A DNA stretch of 64,000 nt from Cristatella mucedo (lineage: Eukaryota; Bryozoa; Phylactolaemata; Cristatellidae). The stretch covers positions 62,001 through 126,000 of the forward strand of contig WPIO01000094.1 in the NCBI GenBank assembly GCA_009760855.2, given 5' to 3'. Every line of letters starts with the position of its first letter. Position 1 is the first letter of the stretch. Positions 34,309 through 45,863 of this stretch are shown one piece after another. Below the pieces are notes generated by a model. That model did no database searches, had not been told where the DNA came from, and saw only the letters and a list, made by a program, of their open reading frames with translations. Position numbers and translations under genes: made by a program.

Positions 34309-34383
34309 GTTAGTATTAATTGACTCGGTAGTTATCTGGCTGATCAAGTTCTGTCAACTCGATAAGATCCCTGTCCAATTCGC

Positions 34384-34550
34384 GAGCCGTGATGGCACCC
34401 TTAGTAAGGCCATTGCTTTTTATGGCTCCGGTCACGAGGTCGTGGGTTCGATTTTTGGGGGGCGATCCGTTATCTCAGCTGCAAGCTGTGGTGATGGCCA
34501 TAAAGGCTTTTATGTCCCTATAAAAAGTCTCTGAAAGCAGCTAGCATCTA
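34384..34550 (+). mobile_element. SINE-2, shared with unit B
   Basis: GAGCCGTGATGGCACCC, GTGGGTTCGATTTTTGG (B box), GCAAGCTGTGGTGATGG. Paralogue of 27224-27395. Confidence 0.8.
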
Positions 34551-35087
34551 TTTAATTATTATCTTGATCCTGGAAAGTTTGGCATAGAGCTGCCCACAGA
34601 CAAGTTACTCTCCCTGATCTCAACATTGTCAGTGCTGAAAAACCACCTTTTGAATTCTCCACTTCACGAGCTCAAATGACTTCTTTAGATTAACAACTTA
34701 TCTGGAGACGATTGACAGGAATGTATTTATTGGCACTACCATAGACAATGAGAAAGCGAGTTTATTATGAAGGATGTAGTTTCTGTGATGGAACAGAGTT
34801 TCTCGTGAAAGGCATACAGATACCACGGACCATGGTAATTAGCATGAACACCTTCCTGGAAGCTCGACCTATCTATGAACAACTAAAATCGTCCCATGGC
34901 AGGCATATTTAGACATAGGCGTATCCTTTCATTTGCTCATTTGCGAAAATAACAAAGCTATCTAGCATCATGTATTCTGGAAATGAGGCAACTGCACACA
35001 TAAGCAGGCTGATGCTATTATGACTAGATTTATTTTGTGAACCTTGTGTTTCTGGTAGTCTAATAAGGATAATTGCAGCTCTATTAC
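34551..35087. other. Intron of unit C
   Basis: Paralogue of 27396-27930; no gene. Confidence 0.55.
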
Positions 35088-35763
35088 AGTAATAATAATA
35101 ATGTACTTGATAAAGCGCCCTCAGAGAACTTAATCTCTTTCTAGGCGCTTTACAGTTGCTGCAAAGGGAAAGGCAATTAAATGGTAAGTAAAATCATGCA
35201 TGGAAAACAAAAAAAATGAATAACATGGTTAGGGGTGACATGCACAGGGTCAGCATGCAAATTTGGTTAGTGGCAGCATGCAGTGTCAGCACCCATAAGC
35301 ACGTGAAGGACGAATCACAGGGACCCACTAAATGCTGTCCTAACTAGGTGTGTTTTTAAGTTCCTTTTAAATGTGGTCAGGTCAGGGGATGTTCTGAAGC
35401 AGGTCGGGAGGGAGTTCCAGGCTTTGGGAGCATAATAACTAAATGCACGGTCACCAAAGGATTTGAGCTTTGTACGAGGTATTTCTAGACTGTTGGATTC
35501 CGAAAAGCGGGTGGTACGATGCTTGGCCTGACGGGGGAGTATATCGGAGAGATAGGCTGGAGCCATAGAATGAATGGACCTAAAAGTGAGCGACAAAACC
35601 TTAAAGTCAATCCGTTGCTTGACTGGTAGCCAGTGCAGGTCGGCGAGAAGTGGAGTAATGTGGCAACTGCGACGCTCACGACAGACAAGCCTAGCTGTGG
35701 AGTTTTGCACCAGCTGCAATCGCCTGATCGCACATGCCGGTAGGCCAGTAAGCAGTGAGTAAG
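35088..35763 (-). mobile_element. LINE-1fam insertion private to unit C
   Basis: (ATA)n tail, CTTGATAAAGCGCCCTCAG hairpin, 3' UTR, and a coding end open for 134 codons (35719-35315: LADLHWLPVKQRIDFKVLSL, ... [20 protein letters not shown], ... [10 protein letters not shown] and stop). The uninterrupted target is seen in unit B (TATTACAGTACGAGAAAAATTC). AGTAA on both sides may be the target-site duplication. It looks younger than most copies. Confidence 0.9.
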
Positions 35764-36059
35764 CTACGAGAGAAAATTCAATTGGAGCAGTATTTTATCG
35801 ACAGGCTCGAGGTTAAATGCCGAAAAATGAAGACGACCGAATTCCTATGAGAGCCTGACACAAGATTAACCGCCCCCCAAACAGGCCTCTAATGAGTACA
35901 CGACGAAGCAGCAATATATAGAAAGACGTACACGAGGCTGCTGCTCGACCTTAAAGTCGACGAGAAGCACTAAGTCCCACTCTGGCTTTCGAGCGTACCA
36001 CTAAACCGAGACGGCATTGCTTTGGATGTACCTACTAAGGAATGGAGTCATGGGTTAAG

Positions 36060-36716
36060 TATCTCTGCTTGATTCGCTCGATGTTTAGGCAGCTTTTAAT
36101 ACTATTGACCACCAAGACCTTCCCAAGTTAAGCTCATCTGGCCTGGACATTACGGGCACAGCATTGCAATGGTTTAGGTGCTGTGTCAGTGTGACACTCC
36201 ACATAATTGATGAGGTCGGACAAATATCATTCGGGGAACCACTGAATTATGGTATACAGCAGGGGATTTTGCTTGGTCCTGTTCTCTGTACGTTGTATAC
36301 TCTCCCTTTTGCTTACGTGATAGACCCAGCTCAACGTGGGTTTTTAACTCCTTATGCTGATAAAACTCAGCTGTACCTCAAGTCTTACCTCCCTTTAGCC
36401 TTCCAGCACGTCGAATCCTATCCACTTACTTGCTGCATGTATTGATGACTATCCCGATGGATTACAGCAGACTTTCTTAAATCGAAATATTATTAAACTA
36501 ACTTCCCATTTTTCGGCCAACCTAGTGTGATTCGGAAATTGGAAAAGCTAGCCCTCAAAATCGGCTCCACTGGCATATCTCTTGTTGAATCTGCACGACA
36601 CTTAGGTATAATCTTTTAAAGTGACCTCTCATTAGATGACCACATCAGCACCACGGTCATGTCTGATTACCTTAAGATAGATAGGGTTACTAAAATTCGT
36701 GTTTGTTTACTCAGCG
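36060..36716 (+). mobile_element. LINE-1fam copy in unit C, left part
   Basis: Paralogue of 28110-28830: NYGIQQGILLGPVLCTLYTL, catalytic box YADK, KLALKIGSTGISLVE. It is interrupted by the LTR-like element and resumes at 38484. Confidence 0.8.
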
Positions 36717-38484
36717 ATTTCTTGGTCCACGATCTACATCATTCTATGTCGCTCGGTTCGCACAGCATATAAAGAGCCAGCCGATGACCAGCACCAAGAG
36801 TTTATTATAAGATGCATGGACCCAAGGAAAGAACTGAGCTGCAGGATGCACGGCTCCCTTTGCCCCTTCTTCAGTCTTGCGAGGGTGCACGGCCTTTTGC
36901 GACCTGCACGAAACGTGAGCCACCTGCCATCGTAACCGAGCTGATTTCCACGGCTGCCGTTTTGCAGACCTCGGCCACCGTCGCTATATCAGCTTCTGCC
37001 GTGTCTGCTGGGGCGACTCTGACCTGTACAACTGCTTCTTCGGCGTATGTAGACTTTCCGGTGTAGGCCGTCTCTCCGGCCTGCACAGTCTCTCCGTCTT
37101 GAGCAGACTCCCTGTGCTGCACAGACTCTCCAGCCCGATCAGACTCTCTAGCATGTGCATACTCTCTGGTGTGCACACACTCTCCAGCCTGAGTCGCGTC
37201 GCGGCCCATCGGCTTATCTGAGGCCAAAGTCGCTTTCATGGCTAGCTTTGCATCACAGGCCACTAGCTGAAGCTTCCGCCACTTGGGTGGATGCCACTGA
37301 CTCTCTCACGGTCGCCACTGCCTCCCTCGTGGCCGCCACTGACACACGCTTGCACGCCGCCGCCTCCCTCGTTAACACAGTCCACTCCCTCACGGTCGCC
37401 GCTGCCTCACTCACGGACAATGCTGGCTCTCCCACTGAAGCCGCCGACTCTCGAGCGGACGCCACCGACTCTCTAGCCGACGCTGCCGACTCCCCCCAGA
37501 CGCCGCGGCCTCACTCATGGACGCCACCGACTCTCTTGCGGATGCAGCTGCATCCCTCGCCGACGTCTCGGCCTTGATCACCGACGCAACCGCTTCTCTG
37601 TGACTGTCTCAGTGCCTGACACCTCAGCTCTATCGCCGACCGTTGCCTCGCACAACGCCGTTGCCTTGTGACACACCATCTCAGCCTGATCAACTGCCTC
37701 CGCTTTGAGAGCGGTTGCCTACCGCTGCTGGATTGCAGCCACGAAAACCTCTGTCGCCCGGCACAGCATCGGCAATCGCTACTGCAGCTTCCGGTCGCTC
37801 CAGTCGGCCCACTCAATCCGACCGGCCTTTACCAAATCAGCGTGCAACAATCGCACTATACCGGCCGGCAAGGTGAATGCCCTCACTAGGGCCTCGTGCA
37901 GCTTGGTGTAGTCTTCTCGCACTGCCTGAGGGTGACACGAGGCAAATTTGAAGGCCCGGCCTTGCATCTCAAGGAGCAAATACAAGTGCCACTTACTTGG
38001 TTCTTTATATCTCTCTCTTGAAGTTTAGCTGCCATCCAACGAAGTCTCCTAAGCGATCGAAGCTTTGGGACGCTACATGAGACTTCTACAAGGACGTCAT
38101 CTGCTCCATCCCGAGAAATAGCTTGGCTCTCGGTTCGAAAAGCACTAAGACACCAGCCGATGACCAACACCAACAGTTTATTATACGAAGGCTTCCTTTG
38201 TCCCCCTCTCCCACTCGACTGACTTTTACTCTAGTACGGCTGTGCACTGACCAACCCCGATGATTTATCCGAAGAAGGCTAAGCTGTGCACCGGCTGACC
38301 ATGATGGTAAATCCACCAGCTGTTCACCACTGGGTTACGGGCCTGTCCCCACCCCACATCCCAGGTGTACCACAGCTATGCACCAGCCCCTCTCGATGAT
38401 GCTCCCAACAGCAGTTCACCCTTGGTTTAGCAGAGGAGCAGTACCGGCCTGCATATAATCGAACTGCAGTCAATATATTTATGA
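36716..38484 (-). mobile_element. LTR-like retroelement remnant with gag-like region
   Basis: This insert splits a LINE that is continuous in unit B. Direct repeats of about 60-90 bp lie near its ends (about 36745-36812 and 38128-38198, sharing CCAGCCGATGACCA and TTTATTATA). On the minus strand these contain AATAAA, as expected of an LTR R region. Between them the minus strand encodes a gag-like piece at 37985-37779 (LLLEMQGRAFKFASCHPQAV, REDYTKLHEALVRAFTLP), reminiscent of Ty3/gypsy capsid. It is followed, across frameshifts, by heptad and hexad repeat coding (37600-37060). No protease, RT or integrase, so it is a decayed or non-autonomous element. LTR limits are approximate. Confidence 0.55.
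37060..37600. repeat. Coding minisatellite, 18-bp and 21-bp units
   Basis: 37290-37600 holds GACTCTCTnnCGGACGCCACC-like 21-bp units (minus product ESVASVR, ESAASVG, EPALSVS, EAAATVR). 37060-37200 holds 18-bp units (minus ESDRAG, ESVQHR, ESAQDG, ETVQAG). GC is much higher than in the surroundings. Confidence 0.8.
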
Positions 38485-39140
38485 CATGCCGTCGTGACTT
38501 CACTAACTCACTGCTTGCTGGTCCGTCGACCTGCTCACTCAGGCGATACAGCTAAAGCAAAACTCGTCGCCAGGCTTGTCTGTCGTGAGCTTCTCAGTTA
38601 CCTCATCCTACCACTCCTCGGTGAACTGCACATTCCCGAGTCGAACAATAGACTTTACATTGCCCACCAAGGGATTCGAACCCAAAAACTCGGGCCAAGG
38701 TTGTGAAACGTTGCCAAATTACATAGTGAGCCGTCACGGTTTACTCTGTCTACCGATGTTTTTTAAAAATCCTATGTCCTTCGGATACCCTGGCTATGGT
38801 TCATATGCAAACAAAGCGTGGAATCTATTCCCGACCTGCATCGACAAAATCCTGACTTGACTAAGTTTAAATATAAACTAAAAACGCATCTATTTATGGC
38901 AGCATTTGATAGGTCCCCGTGATTCGATTTTTATAGACTTATTGGTAGTAATCCTGTACATGCAGCCACCAACCGTACTTGCATGTTATCCCTGTCTATG
39001 TCGCCCCTAACCATGTTTTTCTTGTTGTATTTTGAGCATGCTACCTCTAACCGTTCATTCGTGCTTCTTTTGCAGCAAATGTGAAGTGCCTAGAAGAACA
39101 TTAAGTTCTGTGACGGGACATAGAAAATGAGTTACTAATA
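38484..39140 (+). mobile_element. LINE-1fam copy in unit C, right part
   Basis: Continuation of 36060-36716: coding end with a SINE-2 fragment at 38663-38740, 3' UTR (GGTAGTAATCCTGTACATGC) and tail ATTATTACTACTG. Confidence 0.8.
38663..38740 (-). mobile_element. SINE-2 fragment, paralogue of 29045-29122
   Basis: The reverse strand reads GGTTCGAATCCCTTGG and CCGTGACGGCTCACTA. Same position in the same LINE as in unit B. Confidence 0.75.
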
Positions 39141-40394
39141 TTATTACTACTGTTCGTCAAGCCGGTTTAGTTTCATGGACGTTGTTACTGTAACAAAAAC
39201 AGCCTGCTGTGGAAAGATAGATGGCCATCCCGAAAAATAATTTCTGATATAGCTACCTTCCTGTAAGCATAACCCATTCCCATGAATTGAAAATCGCCCT
39301 ACGAGTATTGTACTGAAAGAGAGGCTGATTAGTGAATAGAACCATTAGCCCTAGTTTTAAAGCATGAGTAGCACCCATAGGCTTAAAGGAAATTGCAAAG
39401 TCGAGCTCAGCAACGTTATTAGGAAAGGATCGTTTTTTTATAGAGGAGTCAGCCCTGCATATCGTCAAATAGGGATGTAGTGATGTATTATTTCAATGAA
39501 TTGCGTGTTATAAATTCAATTGAGCAGCCTTACTCCAATAACTCTATCATAAATTGCAGCAGCACTAAAACGACCGAAATCAGAACGGTGCCACACAAGT
39601 AACTCTAATAGGTATCTAATTAAGGTGACATGAAAGAATAATATAAACTAGCCTCAACAAAAAGAGTGCTATTGCTGCAAGGTTGATATGATCCATAATA
39701 GACTCCCTGTAGTCAAATACCATAAATCGAATTATGTTTCATTCCTATTCTTTTGAATTTGCATGAGTACATTTCTCAAAACGTTTCCTATAATCTACGA
39801 TACAAATCTGACTGCATGCATAGAATAGTGCTCAATTATTAGTATTGGGATTTTTAGAATTTTATTTTCGCACTTTGTGGTGCAACGCTAAGGCTTGTGG
39901 TGGATTGAGGTACATTTTTGATGATTAGCCCAGCCCACTGAGGCTGCTTATGACGAATTTGTGAATAAACAAAGTTATGTTATTCACTTTAAAGGGCTAC
40001 ACATAAAATATATAGAGAGAGTCATATTCAAAATTCTTTCCAGAGCCGGTTGCTGATTTTCAGTAAGTTTGAGGTAGCTTAAGCACCGATGATAAGGCTC
40101 TTTTAAAGTGATCATTACACACCCATCACACTTCTTCAGGCACAAGAAGCTAGCACAAGTAAGCAAAAACGTTAGACCGGACGCATTAAAAGCACAGGCA
40201 ATTAAATATTTGACACTCATCTTTGCACAAATATTGGTGAGCAGTATTAGACTAATGATATCAAGTGAACATGACTGCTGAGCTGATGAGCAAAAAGCAA
40301 CTCTTGACCGGAAAGCTAGAGAGCATGCATCATTAGCGGGTGATACTCGCAGACAGCTATTTCTGCAGTAACAGATTGGTGCCCTTTCAATAGT
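39141..40394. other. Unit C right end; intronic
   Basis: Paralogue of 29536-31150 without the LINE and SINE-2 nested there. No exon. Confidence 0.5.
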
Positions 40395-42830
40395 ACCTCC
40401 TCAGACCGCTACGACCAATTTATACAGCTCAGACAGCAATTACACTTACGTGTCTACGCTTTACTCATTCACTGATCAATACAGTCGCATGTATAAAAAT
40501 CTGGGCAAGTATTAACAGATACTGCAAGTCTTCTTGATCTGCACTCAGTCTCGTCCGGCAGCCTCGATACAATCACTGATGCTATGAACATGACACTCAG
40601 GATTGCTCATGACAAGCATAAACCCGTTCATTGTATCAGCGTTCAAAGCCGTGGAGATTCCTTTCAATTTACAAAGAAACTTCCAAAGAGTCGCCGGGTT
40701 AAACTCAAACTTGAACGTCGTTTCAAGAAATCGGGGTCTGATGCAGATCTAGTCAATTTCAAAGACTTCCTTCAAGTTTACACCTGAAAGCTAAAAAAAA
40801 CCAGAGCTTCTTTTTTCATTAGAAATCTGAATTCCTGGCAGTCGGACAACAAACAGATTTATAAGACAGTAAACCATTTACTTGCCAATGCTGTTAAGTC
40901 TGACTCCCCAGATATTAAGGACTCAAACGTTTTCAGCCTTCTTAACTGAACTAATTGTAATTTTTGTAAACATTTGTACCTCTATTAAGACCCCTCAGAC
41001 TGAAGCAATCGGGGGTCCATAACCTGTGACCTTCCTTAAAAGGTTCTCTGAGGTTTCTGCATGCGATGTGGCTACCTTAATGAGGTCTAGCAAAAAGAGC
41101 TCATTTCCTGAAGACCAAATACCCTCATCTCTGTGGTTTTCACTGGCAGACCAACTTAGCCCTGCCATAACCAAGATTTTGTAATCTTCTTTGGGAAAAG
41201 AGATCGTCCCCAAGTCCTTAAAATCGGCAATCGTTTGACCCATTCTTAAAAAGCCTGCATTAGAAGAAATTTCCTTGCCAGCTACCACCCAGTTCCCCTT
41301 CTTCTGGTCTTATCAAAGATTCTTGCAAAAATCGTTGCTAAAAGATGGGTGAACGTATTGAAAATAATGGAATGTCAGAAACGTTTCAGTCGGGGTTCAA
41401 GAGGCAGCACTCCACTGAAACTGCTCTCCTCCGTGTTAACAATGACAATCTTCGTGGCAACGACGACGGGAATATCACTGCCCTAGCTCTGGTAGATCTG
41501 TCTGCTGCCTTCGACACCTTTGATCACGATGTTCTGCTTGAACGATTGAGAACGACGATCGGTCAAGCAGACGAAGCACTGACGTGATTTAAATCGCACT
41601 TGTCTTATCGTGTTCTATCCGTGTCGTGTAGGGGTCAGGTCTCACACACGAGAAGGGTCACCTGTGAAGTCCCTCAACGGTCTGTACTCGGTCTCTTGCT
41701 ATTCTCCATTTATACGCAACCTCTCGGAGAAGTGATAAAAGCCCATGGAATAAGATATCACTTCTATGCTAACGATACTCGGTTGTATTTCTCATTCAGA
41801 CCGTCATAATCTGCTGGGGCAACTGAGAAACTGAATGCTTGCCATGCCGATATTCGATCCGGGATGTCGGAAAACTTCCTGAAATTAAATGATAATAAAA
41901 CCGAGTTGCTGCTCATAGAATACCCTCAGTGCGTGGCTAGATTAAAAAGCTTTGGTCTTCTAATAAACGATGCTATTGTGCGACCATCACCACGTGCTCG
42001 AAATTTAGGTGTCGTTTTCCACAACTGCCTCAATTTTAAAAGCTTCATTCAGAAGACTGCTTCTACAGCTAACCATCACGTCCGATCCCTATCCAAGATT
42101 AGGAGCTGTCTCCTACAGTTGTTTGCAAACAATTCAAATCGCTCCGTAGTTATGTCTTGGCGCTAAAATTGCAATTCCCTGTTGACTGGGCTGCCAAAGA
42201 AAGCTATTAGGCCACTGCAGCAGAATATAAATATGGCTGCAATGCTAGTCTTCAAGTCCCAATGGTTTGAGCACGTGTCTCCTTTGCTAATAGAGCTAGG
42301 ATGGATGCCGGTTGAAAAAAGGATACCGAGCAAAGTTTTTATCTGACCCACTAGGCCAGCCACATCTTGGCTCCTTCGTACCTTGCTGAACTGCTAGATC
42401 AGTTTCAGCCTGTTCTCACCCTAAGGTCCTGTGTAGACAATACATTAGCTGTTCCATTTCTCCGCTTAAAGACCGTTGGCGACAGAAGCTTTAGCTGTGC
42501 AGGTCCTAGATTGTGGAACTCGCTTCGACAATTCGTATGGAACGACAACTACTGTCATACTGCCGACTATGGCTCATCCTTTTCAGCGGTCCTGAGCTGC
42601 CACTTCCATGCTACTCACTACCTAAAGTGCTCTCCTGACTCTGCTATGCTTTCCACTTTCTCTTTGTTGCGTGAGATGAAGTCGCTTGGCTACCGAATGC
42701 GTACCGAAAGCCGCTTAGGCTGTGAGTGGGCTATACAAAGCTGTCCTGCATAACACCCACATGGTCTTTATGACTTTGTGGAGTTACAGACGGAGGGACA
42801 TTACATTAGTATCTTTTCTTATAGCGTTAT
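40395..42830 (+). mobile_element. LINE-2fam, longest copy (CR1/L2-like ORF2, degraded)
   Basis: About 2.4 kb. It starts in the endonuclease-RT linker (KSRRVKLKLERRFKKSGSDA near 40690), then SFPEDQIPSSLWFSLADQLS (frame near 41100), then the RT palm at 41345-41809: FQSGFKRQHSTETALLRVNN, ALALVDLSAAFDTFDHDVLL, a VPQRSVLGLLLF box, and a catalytic box YAND, in which the second aspartate pair is lost. The thumb is at 41864-42166 (KLNDNKTELLLIEYPQCVAR), and the coding end and 3' UTR run to about 42830. There are at least five stops or frameshifts. It differs from LINE-1fam in sequence and 3' end. Defunct. Confidence 0.85.
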
Positions 42831-42849
42831 CACGATACATATATTTTAC

Positions 42850-43575
42850 GTCAAGCCCACAGATTCAATAGGAAAGCTATAAGCAATGGAAAGACAGATA
42901 AGTCTAAAATGGGAAGATACCAATATAAAATAATGAATAATACCACCACGCGCCCTCAGATGTTAAAAATTAGGACAATCCGTATATGTACTCCTACATT
43001 CTGCGATAAATGAATACAAAACATGTATGTACTTGTTCAAGCTTTGCCGTCGATTTCAAAGCATTAAACGAGATCGAACGGTCTAGATCTCCGGAAGTAG
43101 AACCAGTAAAGTGGCCATTGACTGTCCTCTCCTGCACAACGAGAAAAGAGAGCCCATGGAACGTGGAGTGCTAAGATTTCCGTTCGAAATGCACGTCCCT
43201 GTTGATAACATTAGTGCAATGTAGGTGGCGGAACAGAATTGGATAGCAACAGTCGTAGAATGCGACACTGCTTGACGATCCTGAGCAGCTACAGTCTACT
43301 GCATTTAGCATATTCAGATTGCGATCCTGTAATGGCTACAATTTTGCACTTGAAATGGTTACTAGTATATTAAGTACTTGACAATGCTCCATGCTGAATT
43401 TTTCAGGGGTTTTGCAATAGCTCAATGGAGACTAAAATGCAGACTAAACTTAATTGTGTTAAATGGCAATTTGTTGAACCTTTTTTTCCTGTAAATCCTA
43501 TAGCAATGTGGATTAAATTTTGCAATTGCATAGAAGTGCGGGGCAGTGCAAATTAGAAAGTTAGTCCGCCGAATT
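42850..43575. repeat. Coil-exon array, remnant unit D (exon lost)
   Basis: Matches 23480-24200 of unit A (AAGCTATAAGCAATGG, AACAGAATTGGATAGCAAC, TTGCGATCCTGTAATGGC) but stops at a LINE insertion just before the place where the coil exon should lie. No coil exon is found to the right of the LINE. Confidence 0.7.
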
Positions 43576-44720
43576 CAGTTACATCGTGATCTATGGTACC
43601 AAAGGCAGCTGCTAAATCTTGCATAGCTAGGGCAGTAAATGCCGACATAGTTAAGTAAGTCTGCGTGCTTCGCTTGATCGTGCGGTAGCTTTTGTAATAC
43701 CGACCAACAAATAATTCTAAGGCGCTTCTCATCTCGCTTGTGCAACACTGGCACTGCATTGCAATGGTTCAGTTTTAATCTCACGATTAAGTCGATGTGA
43801 TCGCTTAGCACAATATGAGCTTCCATTTCCGTAAGGATGACACTCAGTTGTTATATCTCAAAGTCCTTCTTGAGAGCTTATTGTGTCACATGTGCATCAC
43901 TGGCAATATTGCATTGCAATAGTTCCGGTTTTATTTCAGTCTAATATTCAAGTCTGCCTACTTCCAGCAACATACATTGCTAGAATTCGGGTCTGCTTAG
44001 ACAGGGATGCCATCTTTCTATCAGTCAATGCATTCGTGACTTGACCTGTCTTGACTCCAGCAACTCACTGCTTGCTGATCCACCAGCCACCTGTCCACTC
44101 AGGCAATTAAAGCAACACTCTGCAGAACTCTGTCGTGCCTGCCGTGAGTGCAGCAGTCGCCACATCAGACAACCTCTGGCTGACCTGTACGAGCTCCGTG
44201 TCAAGCTAGGCATTGATTTGAAAGTTTTGCCTCTCAATTTTAGGTTCATCCATTCGTTGGCTCCAGCCTATCAATGAGATCTACTCCCGTAACCGTGCTA
44301 AGCATCGCACTACCAGCTTCACGGAATCAACTACTTATCTAAACCTCGTACGGACCTCAAATCCTTTAAAGGCCGTGCCTTAAGTTCGGATGCTCCTAAA
44401 TCCCGTAACTCACTTCCGACCTGCGTCATGATGTCTCCCGACGTTACCATATTTAAATGTAAACTTAAAACGTATATATTTATTACAGAATTTATTGGGT
44501 CCCTTTGAGGGGACCCTTATGTGCTTAGGCATGCTGACACTGTGAGTGCTTTTACTAATCATACTTGCATGATGACCCTGTGCACGTGACAACTGAACCG
44601 CGGTGTTGTTGTTGGCTACTGACCATGCTACCACTAAACATTCAACCATGCTTCATTTGCAGCAAACGAAAAGCGGCAAGAAAAAGAGTGAGTTGTCCGA
44701 TTGCATTTCCTCGATGGCAC
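43575..44720 (+). mobile_element. LINE copy with inverted 5' segment (twin priming)
   Basis: 43575-43700 reads on the minus strand as the RT A-motif region (ALAMQDLAAAFGTIDHD). From about 43715 the plus strand continues with the next part (CTTCTCATCTCGCTTG, ACTGGCACTGCATTGCAATGG), then thumb, coding end (44041-44277) and 3' UTR. The hairpin is degraded and the (ATT)n tail is lost. Confidence 0.7.
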
Positions 44721-45016
44721 CGTTATTCCGAACATCTTATTCCGTCAAATTCTGTCTTCAGCTATTGCAAAACCTTCACAAAATTCAATTAAGTGTTATT
44801 GAGTTTTGAATACAACAGTAAGTGTATTTTAGAGCAAAACACGAAACTATTACGTGATCGTGTAATCACTAGGTTTGCTGCTTAGACTGCAGTCGCCCGA
44901 GTTAATTAAGCAAAATATACAAAAATCCATTTCCGTAGCCATTTCATTCCACTTCTTCATCACCATTTTACTACCGTGAAAGCAAGACTTCGCATTAGCA
45001 TTTCATATTTTGCGAT

Positions 45017-45087
45017 TTACAAGTGATTTTATACGAGGACGAGGAGGGCACTCATTGCAGACTGAATGAAATCTGCATGCGGTCAGG
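45017..45087 (+). CDS. Candidate phase-1 exon (low confidence)
   Basis: Acceptor-like TTTACAAG, then VILYEDEEGTHCRLNEICMR and S, ending at a strong donor TCAG/GTAAGC, phase 1 at both ends. A diverged match (EDGTSCRLTEIHV, then stop) lies at 19070-19115 on the same strand. Exact borders are uncertain and no family is recognised. Confidence 0.25.
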
Positions 45088-45863
45088 TAAGCAGGATTTG
45101 CTGATATTTGGTTATTCCAAAGTGCAGTTGTATGAGAAAATTTGGTCAAGTTTGTGACCCTATATGCGAGTAGGGCCTTTCACATGAGCCACAATAGACA
45201 ATGAGTCAGTCAGATCACAAAATTCAGTTCCGAAGGCATCAGATAAGTGATCAAAATAATTTCTTTAAACAACAGGTAATGAGGAAAGATCAATTCGTTC
45301 ATGAAGAATCGAAATTAGTATTTAACAATCAACCAATTTTCGACTGCATAAGGATTTCGACAGCTATGCAAATACCATATCCTGTACCTGATAACCAAGG
45401 GATGCCAAACACAGCGAATCTGTTCTAAATTAACATATTATGTGAAAGGTATCTAACAAATAGTCACTTAAATCTACTCAGACTAACGTAAGATGACAAA
45501 TTACAGGCAATTTTTTATATTACTTCTTTCACATAATTAATTGGGTCACTACAAGAGTACTCAATATCTTTCTGGTTAATGTTGATTGCATTATACTATG
45601 CTCGGCAGATTCACAGTTATGAAGCTGTGTTTGCTCCTACCTTGAATGAATATGTTTGACCCGATAAATTTTTAATTACGGAAGTAAGGCTGAAAGGAAT
45701 AGCTTAAATAATTTTTACGTTCAATTATTTGTGAAGTCTCTTTAAATCGTGGAAAACACAATGTTACGCTAATAATTAGTCATATCCAAACGAGGAACGG
45801 AGAAAAAATGCTTTAAATAATCAACTAATTTTATTGCATATTCTGATGTCATTTGATATGAGG

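Larger units (their letters stand above)
32500..40395. repeat. Coil-exon array, unit C
   Basis: This unit carries exon C and the same LINE/SINE-2/LINE order as unit B. It also has later insertions: a LINE tail at 33085, a LINE at 35088 and an LTR-like element at 36716. Confidence 0.8.

Noticed and set aside
34440-34490. tRNA-like B box in a possible tRNA gene
   Set aside because: Belongs to SINE-2, which recurs at 27224, 30035 and 50412 with the same non-tRNA 3' body.
36871-37263. 130-codon minus frame as a stand-alone host gene
   Set aside because: It consists largely of an 18-bp coding minisatellite within an insertion absent from the paralogous unit, so it is treated as part of a mobile element.
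41345-42166. Possible active reverse transcriptase
   Set aside because: Catalytic box reads YAND, and stops and frameshifts break the frame; only the 16168 copy keeps YVDD and it is 5'-truncated with a stop.
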